40,874 nt of DNA from Amnibacterium sp. (GCA_025936735.1 JAICSU010000004.1:1-40874); one strand, 5' to 3'; numbered from the stretch's first letter, positions 26,703-38,443 are shown. Program-made: numbers and translations. The notes: generated by a model from the letters alone, not told the origin.

Positions 26703-26881
26703 GCCGCTCCCCCTCCGCAGGCGGTGCCCGCGTCCGCCCCCAGTCAGCCAGATCCGGGCTCCGAGTAACCCGAGCGCAGGCCGCGTGTACCCCGATCGGT
26801 CCCCCTGAACGCCGACGCCGGGAGAGGGGCTCGCCCCGGAGCCGCGCCCCGGATAGCGTCGCCAGCGGGAAGGAGGGCCGG

Positions 26882-27466
26882 ATGCCCTGGATCGCGCTCG
26901 CCGCCATGGCCTGGGGCGTTGTGCTCGGCGCGACCGAGGGCCCGGCCGTCGGTGCCGCCGTGATCGGCGCCGGCCTCACGCTGCTCGCGCTCCGCGGCGT
27001 CGCCGACGCGCGCCGGACTCGCCGCACCCGTGCCGCGCTGATCGCCTCGACGGCCGCCCGCCGCCCGGCGGCCATCGGCCGCGCCGCCGATCCGGGCGTC
27101 CCCGAGCAGCCCGCTCCGGTCGTGCTCCGCTCCCCCGCCTTCCGGGAGCCGGACGAGCTCGACCTGCGGCTGCTGAACGCGTTCTGGAACTTCGGCGGGA
27201 TCGACGACGCCGCCGCGCTCGCCGGCTGCCGCCGGGACGAGGCGCAGCGGCGGCTCATCGAGCTGATGCTCGAGCCGGAGGCACCCGTCGCGGCGCCCGC
27301 GGTCCCCGACCGCCCGCTGACCGGCTCCGAGGAGCGCGCCGTGCTGCGGGGCTGGAACAGCGGCTCGACGCTCGCCGCGCTGTCCGCCGCGTTCGGCGTC
27401 TCCCTGTACGGGCTGGGCGGGGTCCTGCTCGCGGCGGGCCCCGTGCCGGCGCGCGTGCCCGCCTGA
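26882..27466 (+). CDS. Hypothetical membrane-anchored protein
   Basis: Internal ATG at 26882 with aaggagg upstream; N-terminal hydrophobic pair (IALAAMAWGVVLGATEGPAVGAAVIGAGLTLLAL); C-terminal possible helix-turn-helix segments. Confidence 0.75.
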   Translation: MPWIALAAMAWGVVLGATEGPAVGAAVIGAGLTLLALRGVADARRTRRTRAALIASTAARRPAAIGRAADPGVPEQPAPVVLRSPAFREPDELDLRLLNAFWNFGGIDDAAALAGCRRDEAQRRLIELMLEPEAPVAAPAVPDRPLTGSEERAVLRGWNSGSTLAALSAAFGVSLYGLGGVLLAAGPVPARVPA

Positions 27467-27472
27467 CGGCGG

Positions 27473-28768
27473 TCAGCGCCGCGCGAGGGCCGTCCGACGC
27501 GCCGCCCGGCGCAGCTCCAGCTCGTGCAGCACGATCGCCGCGAGGTCGGTGAGCGTCTCGTCCGCCGTCGGCGGAAGGGTGCGGGGCCCGGTGTCGTAGA
27601 CGGCCAGGAGGCCGAGCAGCAGCCCGTCGACGGTGACGAGCGGCGCCGCGGCCGCGAACCGCACCGTCGGGCCGTCCGGGCCGAGCGGGGCCGGGGCGTC
27701 GAGCGGCAGCTCGACCACGCCGTCCCCGTCGAGCAGGCCCTCGTGCACGGCGTCGCTCCGGGGCAGCTCGGGGGGCACCGGCCCGGTGCGGGCCTTGAAC
27801 CAGACCCGGTCGGCGTCGAGGATCCCGATCGCGGCCATCGGCACGTCGAGGACGCGGGACGCGAGGTGCGTGATCCGGTCGAACGGGGCGTCGGGAGGCG
27901 TGTCGAGGACGGCGTACCCGCGCACCGCCGCGAGCCGTGCGTCCTCCCCCGGCGACTCGGATCCGCGGTGCCGGCCGGTCTCCGCGACGATCAGCTCACG
28001 GAACGCCTGGACCAGCGACCCCGCCCCCGGCCGGCGTCCCGGGTCCGGATCGAGCATGCCGGCGAGCGTGTCGCGCCACGGACCGGAGGGGACGGCGTCG
28101 AGCGCCGCGGGTCCCGGGGTGCCGGTGAGGCATTCGAGCAGCACGAGCCCGAGCGCGTAGACGTCCGAGGCGGCCGTCGGCCGGCCGTGCTCGCCCTCCT
28201 CGGGGCTGCGGTAGGGGCCGTGGGCGGCGCCGACGACGTCCTGCACGCCGAAGTCGCCGAGCTTCACCCGGGGCCGCCGCTCGGAGCCGTGGGCGAGCAG
28301 CAGCACGTTCGCGGGCGTCACGTCCTGGTGCACGACGCCCCTGTCGTGCATGTACTGGAGGGCCTCGGCGACGTCGAAGCCGATGTGCGCGACCTGGCGG
28401 GGCTGGAGCGGACCGCGGGCCAGCACGCGCTTGAGGTCGGTGCCCTCGACGAGCTCGAGGACGAGGAAGATCCGCGGGCCACCCTCGGCCTCGACGTCGA
28501 TCCCCGCGTCGAGCAGCGTGACGAGCCCGTGCATGGTCAGCGAGGCGAGCCGGCGCGCCTCCGCCTCCTGCGCGGACAGCGCCTCCGGACCGGCCGCCGT
28601 CGCGGCGATCAGCTTGATCGCCACGTCCCGGCCGAGCAGCAGGTCCTCCGCCCGGTGGACGGTCGCCCTGGAGCCGTGACCGAGCACCTCACGGAGGCGG
28701 TACCGGCCCTGGACGATGCGCCCGGGCCCGGTCGGTGGTCCACCCATCGGGCCTCTCCTCGCGGTCAC
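27473..28768 (-). CDS. Serine/threonine protein kinase fused to a C-terminal GAF-like domain
   Basis: GHGSRATVHRAED; DVAIKLIA; VVHQDVTPANVLL; LGDFGVQDV; YRSPEE; then GAF-like region ERITHLASRVLDVPMAAIGILDADRVWFKARTG (read as FDRITHLASRVLDVPMAAIGILDADRVWFKARTG) ... AAPLVTVDGLLLGLLAVYD. Confidence 0.9.
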   Translation of the reverse strand: MTARRGPMGGPPTGPGRIVQGRYRLREVLGHGSRATVHRAEDLLLGRDVAIKLIAATAAGPEALSAQEAEARRLASLTMHGLVTLLDAGIDVEAEGGPRIFLVLELVEGTDLKRVLARGPLQPRQVAHIGFDVAEALQYMHDRGVVHQDVTPANVLLLAHGSERRPRVKLGDFGVQDVVGAAHGPYRSPEEGEHGRPTAASDVYALGLVLLECLTGTPGPAALDAVPSGPWRDTLAGMLDPDPGRRPGAGSLVQAFRELIVAETGRHRGSESPGEDARLAAVRGYAVLDTPPDAPFDRITHLASRVLDVPMAAIGILDADRVWFKARTGPVPPELPRSDAVHEGLLDGDGVVELPLDAPAPLGPDGPTVRFAAAAPLVTVDGLLLGLLAVYDTGPRTLPPTADETLTDLAAIVLHELELRRAARRTALARR

Positions 28769-28805
28769 CGGATCCTATCCGGCGGGGAGGGGCGAGGATG
28801 GGGCG

Positions 28806-30290
28806 GTGGGTGCTGCCGGGCATGCGGAGATCGAGGTCAAGTACGCGGTCGACGAGCGGGCCGTCGTGCCCGATCTCGCCGCCGTGCCGGGCGCGGTGAC
28901 GGTCGAGCGGCTGGAGCCCGTGCGGCTCGAGGCCGTGTACTACGACACCCCCGACCGGGTGCTCGTGCGGGCGCGGATCGCGCTGCGTCGCCGGACGGGC
29001 GGGCACGACGCGGGCTGGCACGTGAAGCTGCCCGCCGCGGTGGGACGGACGGAGCTGCAGGCCCCGATCGACCCGGAACGGCCCGACGTGCTGCCCGACG
29101 CCCTGCGCGAGGTGATCGCGAGCCGTGTCCGCGCCGCCCCCCTGGAGCCGATCGCCCGGGTCGCGACGGAGCGCATCGCGACGGTGCTCCGGGACGCCTC
29201 GGGCGCCGGCGCCGTCGAGGTGGTCGACGACCGGGTGACCGCGACGGACGTCGCGGCCGGGGTGGTGCGCACCTGGCGGGAGTGGGAGGTCGAGCAGGTC
29301 GGGGCCGACGCCGAGGCCTCCGCCGCGCTGCTCGCGGCGACGGATCCCGTGCTGCAGGCCGCGGGCGCGCGCATCTCGCCGAGCCCCGCGAAGCTCGCGC
29401 AGGCGCTCGGCGGCGAGCGGACCGAGGTCGCCGCCGCCCCCACGACCGCGGGCGAGGTGGTGCGCAGGATCGTCGGCCGACTCACCGAGCAGCTGCACCG
29501 CGACGTCGCCGACCTCCGCTCGGGCGGCGCCGACCAGGTGCACGCGGCGCGCAAGACCATCCGCCGCATCCGCTCGGTGCTCGCCCTCGAGGACGTCACC
29601 GGGGAGGCGGGCGGGGCGCTCCGGCAGCAGCTGCGATCGCTCGGCGCGACGCTCGGCGACGCCCGCGACCCGGTGGTCGCGGCCCGCGTGTCCGCCGAGC
29701 TGCTGGCCGGGCTCGGCGACGACGTGCCGGATGCGGTGCGGCGACGGCTCGTGGACGAGCGGCTCGCGGCCGCGGAGGACGCCCGGGTGCGGGCGCTCGG
29801 CGCACTGGACTCACCCGCGGGCTCCGCCGCCTTCGCCGCCCTCGACGCGTTCGCGGCGGCGACGCCGACGGGGCCGCGGGCCGGCGCCGCCGTGCCGGTG
29901 CTCGCCGACCTCGCCCGCAGCACCGTCCGGCGGGCCGTGCGGCGGACGAAGCACGCCGACCGTTCGCTGCGGGCCCTGCACGACGCGAGGAGGGCGGCCA
30001 AGCGGGCCCGGTACGTGATCGAGGAGCTCGAGGCCGAGGGGGCGCTGCGCGACGGATCCGCCCTGCGCCGATCGGCGCGGCGCGCCGCCGCGGTGCACGA
30101 CGCGATCGGGGCCCACCGCGACCTCGAGCTCGTCGTCGCCGACCTGCCGTTCGTCGCGGGCCGCGCGGCGGCGAACGGCGAGAACGCGTACAGCTACGGG
30201 GTGCTCGCCGAGCGCGGCGCGAGGCAGGCCGCCCGGCTGCGACGCAAGGCGAAGCGGGCCATGGAGCGCCTCAGGGCCGCCGCCCGCTAG
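28806..30290 (+). CDS. CYTH and CHAD domain-containing protein
   Basis: GTG start VGAAGHAEIEVKYAVDE (ExExK of CYTH); YYDTPDRVLVRARIALRRRTGG; CHAD: VHAARKTIRRIRSVLALF-type helices (VHAARKTIRRIRSVLALEDV) and LHDARRAAKRARYVIE. Confidence 0.93.
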   Translation: MGAAGHAEIEVKYAVDERAVVPDLAAVPGAVTVERLEPVRLEAVYYDTPDRVLVRARIALRRRTGGHDAGWHVKLPAAVGRTELQAPIDPERPDVLPDALREVIASRVRAAPLEPIARVATERIATVLRDASGAGAVEVVDDRVTATDVAAGVVRTWREWEVEQVGADAEASAALLAATDPVLQAAGARISPSPAKLAQALGGERTEVAAAPTTAGEVVRRIVGRLTEQLHRDVADLRSGGADQVHAARKTIRRIRSVLALEDVTGEAGGALRQQLRSLGATLGDARDPVVAARVSAELLAGLGDDVPDAVRRRLVDERLAAAEDARVRALGALDSPAGSAAFAALDAFAAATPTGPRAGAAVPVLADLARSTVRRAVRRTKHADRSLRALHDARRAAKRARYVIEELEAEGALRDGSALRRSARRAAAVHDAIGAHRDLELVVADLPFVAGRAAANGENAYSYGVLAERGARQAARLRRKAKRAMERLRAAAR

Positions 30291-31690
30291 GTGCGGGACG
30301 GGTTCCGGATCCCGAGGAACGACGTCCCGCCGCCGACCGCGAGCAGCAGCGCGGTCACGAGCGCCGCCCGATCGAAGCCCGACGTGGTGACCGCCCCGCC
30401 GACGATCCAGCCGACGCAGGCCGTCGCCACGAGCCCGGCGACCCGCGCCACGGCGTTGTTCACGGCGGACCCGATGCCGCTCTGCTGGGCGGGCACCGCG
30501 CCGAGCACCGCGGAGGTGAGCGGCGCGACGGTCATCGCGAGGCCGACGCCGAAGATCACGATGCCCGGCACGATCAGCCACAGGGCGGTCGAGGGGTCGC
30601 GCACGAAGGTCATCAGCCCCGCCCCTACCGCGGCGGTGATCGGTCCCGCCGTCATGAACAGCCGGGGCCCGAACCGGCCCGACAGCGCGCCGAACCGCCC
30701 GGACAGCAGGATCATCAGGACCGTCGAGGGCAGTCCGACGACCGCGGCGAGGGTCGCCGGCAGCCTCACGACCTGCTGCAGGAACAGGGTGGGCACGAGC
30801 CCGGCGATGTTCAGCCCGGCGTAGATGAACAGGGTCGCGAGGTTGCCCCAGCGGAAGTTGCGGGCCCGGAACAGGGCCCCGGGCACGAGCGGATGCGCGG
30901 CCCGCCGGTCCCAGAGGACGAAGGCGGCGAGCAGCGCCACGCCCGCGACGAGCAGGCCGACGGCGACGGACAGCGGCAGCGTCGCGGTGCCGCCGCCTCT
31001 GCTGTGCGCGCCGACCTCGATCAAGCCGGTGACGAGCGCCCCGAGGCCGAGCGCGGCGAGCGCCGCGGATGGCACGTCGATGCGGGACCGCGGTTCCGGC
31101 ATCGCGCCGTCGCGGGTGCGGCCGAGCAGCAGCATGGAGGCGGCGGCGGGCAGCACGGAGAGCACGAAGACGCTGCGCCACCCGACGGCGTCGACGAGCA
31201 GGCCGCCGATGATCGGGCCGGCGAGGAACGACACGCTCGTCCAGGACGTCCAGCGTCCGATCGCCCGGCTCTGCTCCGGGCCCTCGAACGTGGCGATGAT
31301 CAGGGACAGCGAGCCGGGTACGAGCAGGGCCCCCGCGACGCCCTGCAGCAGCCGCGCGGCCACGAGCACGCCCGCCGACGGGGCGACGGCGCAGAGCAGC
31401 GACGTGATCGCGAAGGCGACGACGGCGATCCGCAGCACCTTCAGCCGGCCGAAGGCGTCCGAGACGGAACCGGCCGTGAGGATGAACGCCGAGAGGGTGA
31501 GCAGGTAGCCGTCGACGACCCACTGCTGCAGCACGATGCCCCCGCCGATGTCGCGGGCGATGGCGGGCAGCGCGATGTTCACGATCGAGCCGTCGAGGAA
31601 GGACACGAACGAGGCGAGGATCGCGGCCCACAGCAGCCTGTTCTTCGCCGCCGTCCCCACGGTCGCGTCGAGGGAGGGGGCACCGGTCAC
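30287..31690 (-). CDS. MFS transporter, DHA2 (EmrB/QacA-like) drug efflux family
   Basis: ASFVSFLDGSIVNIALPAIARDIGGG; YLLTLSAFILTAGSVSDAFGRLKVL; 14-TM-type length. Confidence 0.93.
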   Translation of the reverse strand: MTGAPSLDATVGTAAKNRLLWAAILASFVSFLDGSIVNIALPAIARDIGGGIVLQQWVVDGYLLTLSAFILTAGSVSDAFGRLKVLRIAVVAFAITSLLCAVAPSAGVLVAARLLQGVAGALLVPGSLSLIIATFEGPEQSRAIGRWTSWTSVSFLAGPIIGGLLVDAVGWRSVFVLSVLPAAASMLLLGRTRDGAMPEPRSRIDVPSAALAALGLGALVTGLIEVGAHSRGGGTATLPLSVAVGLLVAGVALLAAFVLWDRRAAHPLVPGALFRARNFRWGNLATLFIYAGLNIAGLVPTLFLQQVVRLPATLAAVVGLPSTVLMILLSGRFGALSGRFGPRLFMTAGPITAAVGAGLMTFVRDPSTALWLIVPGIVIFGVGLAMTVAPLTSAVLGAVPAQQSGIGSAVNNAVARVAGLVATACVGWIVGGAVTTSGFDRAALVTALLLAVGGGTSFLGIRNPSRT

Positions 31691-31755
31691 GGGCGTCAGT
31701 ATGCTCCGCCGCCCCGACCTCGCGAGGCGCCCGCGGCGGCGGGCAGGATGAGCAC

Positions 31756-32487
31756 GTGCCGACGCTGACGGACCTGCCGCTGCCCACGATCGACGGCGGC
31801 AGCCCCGGCCTGACGGGGGTGCTCGGCGTGCCGGACGGCGAGGGGCCGTGGCCGGGCGTCGTGATGGTGCACGAGGCGTTCGGGGTGACGCCGGTCATGC
31901 GGCGACAGGTGGAACGCGGCGCGGCCGCCGGGTTCCTCGTCCTCATGCCCGACCTGTTCGTGGACGGCGGGCCGAGGAGGTGCCTCCGCCGGACCTTCGG
32001 CGACATCGCCCGCGGCTCCGGGCGCACCTTCGACGACGTCGAGTCGGCGCGCCGCGTGCTCGCGGCGCGGGACGACTGCACCGGCAAGGTCGGCGTGCTC
32101 GGCTTCTGCATGGGCGGCGGCTTCGCGCTGATGGCCGTCCAGGGCAGGGGCTTCTCGGCCGCGAGCGTCAACTACGGCCGGCTGCCGAAGCCGCTCGATC
32201 CGCGCCTCGTCGGCGCCTGCCCCGTCGTCGGCAGCTACGGCGGGCGCGACGGGAGCCTGCGGGGAGCCGCGGCGAGGCTCGAGGCGGCGCTCGACCGGCA
32301 CGGCGTCCCGCACGACGTGAAGGAGTACCCGACGGCCGGGCACTCGTTCCTGAACGACGAGCCGCACGCGGCTAATCCCCTGATGGGCCTGCTGCTCGAG
32401 CAGGTGCTGCACGCCGGGCCCGACCCGGAGGCCGCGGCCGACGCCTGGACCCGGATCGACACCTTCTTCTCGCTGCATCTGAAGTGA
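31756..32487 (+). CDS. Dienelactone hydrolase family protein
   Basis: VVMVHEAFGVTPVMRRQVERGAAAGFLVLMPDLF; Cys nucleophile VGVLGFCMGGGFAL; late His GHSFLNDEPHAANPL. Confidence 0.92.
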   Translation: MPTLTDLPLPTIDGGSPGLTGVLGVPDGEGPWPGVVMVHEAFGVTPVMRRQVERGAAAGFLVLMPDLFVDGGPRRCLRRTFGDIARGSGRTFDDVESARRVLAARDDCTGKVGVLGFCMGGGFALMAVQGRGFSAASVNYGRLPKPLDPRLVGACPVVGSYGGRDGSLRGAAARLEAALDRHGVPHDVKEYPTAGHSFLNDEPHAANPLMGLLLEQVLHAGPDPEAAADAWTRIDTFFSLHLK

Positions 32488-32556
32488 TCACGGCGCCCCG
32501 CTGACCTACACTGACGGCTGCGAGCGGCCGCCGCCGCGGGACGTACGGACGGTGGG

Positions 32557-34572
<2,016 letters not shown>

Positions 34573-34641
34573 GCCACGCCGGTGCCGAGGGCCCGGCGAC
34601 GAGCCGGGCGTGCGGTGGTCGCCCAGGGGCGGCGTGATCGG

Positions 34642-36375
34642 ATGCGTCCCGTGAGCAGCACCGAGATCCAGATCGAGGAGACCCGCGGCGAGGCCGCCGG
34701 CCGGCACGCCGAGGACATCGAGCGGGTCGCCCGTGAGGTGTTCGGCTGGGATCCGCTGCGGCCCGGCCTGACCCGCGCCGTCGCGGCCGTGCTCGCCGGG
34801 CACGACGTGCTCGGGGTCATGCCGACCGGCTACGGCAAGTCCGCCGCGTACCGGGTCGCCGGCGCGCTGCTGCCCGGCACCACCCTCGTCGTGTCCCCGC
34901 TCATCGCGCTGCAGGCGGATCAGCTGGCGCACCTCGCCGAGACGCCGGGAGCCCGGCCGGCGCGGCTGGTCAACTCCACCCAGCCGAAGGCGAGGACCGA
35001 CGAGGCCTGGGCGATGCTCGAGCAGGGCGAGCTCGGCTACCTGTTCCTCGCCCCCGAGCAGCTCGCGAACGACGAGGTCGTCGCCCGGCTCGCGACCGCG
35101 TCGATCTCGCTGCTCGCCGTCGACGAGGCGCACTGCGTCTCCTCGTGGGGGCACGACTTCCGCCCCGACTACCTCCGGCTCGGCGAGATCGCCGAGCGGC
35201 TGCCCTCGCCGCCGCAGTCCCCGCAGGCGACCAGGCCCCCCATCCTCGCCCTCACCGCGACCGGGTCCCGCCCGGTCCGGGAGGAGATCGTCGAGCGGCT
35301 GAGGATGCGGGACCCGCGCATCCTCATCCACGGCTTCGACCGGCCGAACATCGCCCTGCGGGTCAGCCGGCACGCCGACCTGGACCAGCAGGTCGCCGCC
35401 GTCCTCGACGACGTGGCCACGCTGCCGGCCCCCGGCCTGCTGTACGTCGCCACCCGGCGCGCGACGGAGGAGTACGCGGAGGCCCTCCGCGAGCGGGGCG
35501 TCGCCGCCGACGGCTACCACGGCGCCCTGCCGGCGAAGCGGCGCCGGCAGCTGTCCGCCGCGTTCCACGAGGGCGAGGTGGCCGTCATGGTGGCCACGAG
35601 CGCCTTCGGGATGGGGATCGACAAGGCCGACGTGCGGTTCGTCGTGCACGCCGCCGCACCGGAGAGCGTCGACCAGTACTACCAGGAGCTCGGCCGTGCC
35701 GGCCGGGACGGGGAGCCGGCGGTCGCCGCCCTGCACTACCGCCCGGAGGACCTGGCGCTGCGCAAGTTCTTCGCGAGCGCCGTGCCGAAGCGGAAGGACC
35801 TGAAGGCCCTGCTCCTCGCCCTCGCCGAGGACCCGGACGTGCGGGCGGCCGGGAAGCGGGCCGGGCTGAGCGCCCGGCGGGCCACCGCCCTGACCGCGCT
35901 GTTCGAGGAGGCCGGCGTGCTCGCGACGGTCGACGGACGCGCGGTGCCCCGGCAGCATCCGATCGTCGCCGACGCCGCGGTCGACGGGGCGCTGGAGCAG
36001 GCGGAGGCGCGCAAGCGGATCGACGAGTCGCGGCTGGCCATGATGCGCTCGTACGCGGAGACCATGCAGTGCCGCCGCCAGTACCTCCTCGGCTACTTCG
36101 GGGACGAGGACACCGACCTCTGCCACGCCTGCGACAACTGCAAGAGCGGCGCGGCGGAGCGGTACGCCGAGTCCCGCGGCACGGCGGGGGACGCGCCCTT
36201 CGACGTCGACGCGAAGGTGCGGCACGCGGAGTGGGGGGACGGCCGGGTGATGAGCGTCGAGGACGACCGCATCACGGTCTTCTTCGAGTCCGAGGGCTAC
36301 CGGGTCCTGTCGCTCGCGACGGTCGCCGAGCACGGCCTGCTCGCTGTGACGTCGCGCTCAGCCGACCGGCCGTAG
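34642..36375 (+). CDS. recQ: RecQ-family ATP-dependent DNA helicase
   Basis: VMPTGYGKSAAYRVA (Walker A), LLAVDEAHCVSSWGHDFRPDY, GMGIDKADVRFVVH, YQELGRAGRDGEPA; zinc-binding CRRQYLLGYFGD...CHACDNC. Confidence 0.93.
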   Translation: MRPVSSTEIQIEETRGEAAGRHAEDIERVAREVFGWDPLRPGLTRAVAAVLAGHDVLGVMPTGYGKSAAYRVAGALLPGTTLVVSPLIALQADQLAHLAETPGARPARLVNSTQPKARTDEAWAMLEQGELGYLFLAPEQLANDEVVARLATASISLLAVDEAHCVSSWGHDFRPDYLRLGEIAERLPSPPQSPQATRPPILALTATGSRPVREEIVERLRMRDPRILIHGFDRPNIALRVSRHADLDQQVAAVLDDVATLPAPGLLYVATRRATEEYAEALRERGVAADGYHGALPAKRRRQLSAAFHEGEVAVMVATSAFGMGIDKADVRFVVHAAAPESVDQYYQELGRAGRDGEPAVAALHYRPEDLALRKFFASAVPKRKDLKALLLALAEDPDVRAAGKRAGLSARRATALTALFEEAGVLATVDGRAVPRQHPIVADAAVDGALEQAEARKRIDESRLAMMRSYAETMQCRRQYLLGYFGDEDTDLCHACDNCKSGAAERYAESRGTAGDAPFDVDAKVRHAEWGDGRVMSVEDDRITVFFESEGYRVLSLATVAEHGLLAVTSRSADRP

Positions 36376-36384
36376 CGTCGGGGC

Positions 36385-36768
36385 ATGAGCGAGCCAGGAA
36401 CGGACGACATCGACGCCGACGCCACGGGCGAGGGCGCCGACCTCCCCACCGCCGACCCGGTCACGGGGCTCCCCGGCGGCGAGAGCGACCTCGACGAGAC
36501 GGCGGTGCTCCCCGACGACCCCGGCGTGGACTACGCGGCCGCCGATCCGCTTGCGCTCCGCGCGGAGTCGATGGACACGGTGACGAACGACGCGGTCGCG
36601 GGCGAGACCGTCCTGCCCGGCCGCGGCGACGGCAACGACGGGCCGACCGGGGGCGCGCCCGCGGAGGTGGAGCCGATCCTCCCCGCGAACGAGCTCGACC
36701 CCCGCGCCGTGATCCACCGCAACGACGAGCGCGCGGGCAAGCTCGGCTCAGGATCGGACGCGGGGTAG
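36385..36768 (+). CDS. Short acidic, probably disordered hypothetical protein
   Basis: 127 aa rich in D/E/G/P, ATG start immediately after recQ; 3' end overlaps the antiporter gene on the opposite strand by 21 nt. Confidence 0.65.
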   Translation: MSEPGTDDIDADATGEGADLPTADPVTGLPGGESDLDETAVLPDDPGVDYAAADPLALRAESMDTVTNDAVAGETVLPGRGDGNDGPTGGAPAEVEPILPANELDPRAVIHRNDERAGKLGSGSDAG

Positions 36769-38346
36769 CCGGGACGGCACGTCCCGACGGTAGGAGCGCT
36801 TCATCGCGGCCTCGATCGTGTCGAAGTCGCCGAGCACCGCGTTGATGGTGCTCTCCTCGTACCGGCCCTCCTGGCGCGCGTCGAGCACGGCCCGGCGCTC
36901 GGCGTCGAGCATCGCGAGCCGGAGGCGCGCGTAGACGTCGGGCTGCGCGGCGACGCCCTGCTCGTCGGTGGTGCCGATGCCCATCCGGTAGCGCGCCGTC
37001 TGGCGCAGGCTCGTCACCACCTCCTCGGGGTCGTTCTCGGCGGCCTCGCGCTCGAGCCGCTCGAGCGCCGCGGCCTGCGCCTCCCCCATCAGGATGCGGA
37101 TCTGCATCCGGTCCTGGTCGGGGTTCGGCAGCGGCAGGCGCATCCAGCGCACGAGGCTCGACAGGCCGAGGCCCTGCAGCAGCGACAGCACCACGATCAC
37201 GAAGGCGGCGAGCTGCAGGAAGCCGGCCTGCGGGGTGCGCGGCGGGAGCAGGAACACGGCCGCGAGCGTCACGACGCCGCGGACGCCCGCGAACGAGATC
37301 GCGAACGCGGTGCGCCATTCCCAGCGCCGCTCCCGCAGCCGCTCCGGCCCGAGCCGGTACAGCACGGTGACGGCGAAGACCCAGACGTACCGGGCGAGCA
37401 CCATCGCGACGTAGAGGCCGAGGATGAGCAGCGCGCCCTCCAGCAGGCCGATGCGGCTCGCCGACGCCCGGCGGACGATGTCGGGCAGCTGCAGCCCGAT
37501 CAGCAGGAAGACGGCGTTCTCGAGCAGGAACGAGACGGTGCGCCAGTTGATCCGCTCGGCGATGCGGGATTCCGCGGACTGGAACAGCGGCGCCCGGTAG
37601 CCGAGCCAGACGCCGGTCACGACGACGGCGAGGAAGCCGGAGCCGCCCACCGCGAGTGCGGGGAGGTAGGCGATGTAGGGGGCGGCGAGGGAGAGGGACG
37701 TGTCGAGCACCGGGGCCTTCAGGCGGCGGCGGATGGCGGTGATCACGACCGCGACCAGCGCGCCGGAGAGCAGGCCGCCGACGACGGCGAGCACGGCGTC
37801 GCCGGCGACGTGACCGATGCCGATCGGCGCCTCGATGGCCGCGATCGCGGTGTTCAGGGTCACGAGCGCCGTGGCGTCGTTGAGCAGCCCCTCCCCCTCG
37901 AGCAGGGTCGCGAGGCGCCGCGGCAGCTTGCCGCTGCCCGCGATCGCGCCGACGCTCACGGCGTCGGTCGGCGCCACGATGGCCCCGAACGCGATGGCCG
38001 CCGCGAAGGTCATCTGCGGCACGAGCCACCAGGTGACGAGCCCGACGGCGAACGCGGAGAACACGACGAGGCCGACGGACAGGGCGAGGATCGAGTCGCC
38101 CCTGGCCCGCACCTCGAGGAACGACGTCTGCAGCGCCGCGGCGAACAGCACGGCGGGCAGCACGCCGACGAGCACCACGTCGGGGTCGAGCCGCACCTCG
38201 GGCACGCCGGGGACGAACGCGACCCCGACCCCGACCGCCACGAGCACGAGCGGCGCGGACCAGCCGACCTTGCGGGCGAGGCCGGTCACGCCGACGACGA
38301 GCAGCAGGGCGCCGACGCACCAGGCGACGGCCTGGGGGAAGGTCAC
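36748..38346 (-). CDS. Na+/H+ antiporter (CPA1/NhaP-like)
   Basis: GAIVAPTDAVSVGAIAGSGKLPRRLATLLEGEGLLNDATALV; SFAGVRGVVTLAAVFLLP; GTG start at 38346 inferred because upstream residues are not membrane-protein-like. Confidence 0.92.
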   Translation of the reverse strand: MTFPQAVAWCVGALLLVVGVTGLARKVGWSAPLVLVAVGVGVAFVPGVPEVRLDPDVVLVGVLPAVLFAAALQTSFLEVRARGDSILALSVGLVVFSAFAVGLVTWWLVPQMTFAAAIAFGAIVAPTDAVSVGAIAGSGKLPRRLATLLEGEGLLNDATALVTLNTAIAAIEAPIGIGHVAGDAVLAVVGGLLSGALVAVVITAIRRRLKAPVLDTSLSLAAPYIAYLPALAVGGSGFLAVVVTGVWLGYRAPLFQSAESRIAERINWRTVSFLLENAVFLLIGLQLPDIVRRASASRIGLLEGALLILGLYVAMVLARYVWVFAVTVLYRLGPERLRERRWEWRTAFAISFAGVRGVVTLAAVFLLPPRTPQAGFLQLAAFVIVVLSLLQGLGLSSLVRWMRLPLPNPDQDRMQIRILMGEAQAAALERLEREAAENDPEEVVTSLRQTARYRMGIGTTDEQGVAAQPDVYARLRLAMLDAERRAVLDARQEGRYEESTINAVLGDFDTIEAAMKRSYRRDVPSRLPRVRS

Positions 38347-38418
38347 CGGGAGTGCGGTTCCGTCGCGTCGGTCACGGGGGCAGCGTAGCGAGCAGGGACG
38401 ACGCGCGTGTTGCGCTCC

Positions 38419-38434
38419 TCGAACTGGTGTTCGA
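38419..38434. promoter_or_regulatory. LexA-binding SOS box
   Basis: Perfect palindromic tcgaac-tggt-gttcga, 9 nt before the GTG start of the imuA-like gene; matches the Gram-positive/actinobacterial SOS box consensus CGAACnnnnGTTCG. Confidence 0.9.
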
Positions 38435-38443
38435 AGATGAGGC

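Noticed and set aside
27524-31768. 1,414-aa plus-strand ORF across kinase, CYTH-CHAD and MFS genes
   Set aside because: Low-complexity RRGG/RRAP translation overlapping three well-supported genes in other frames.
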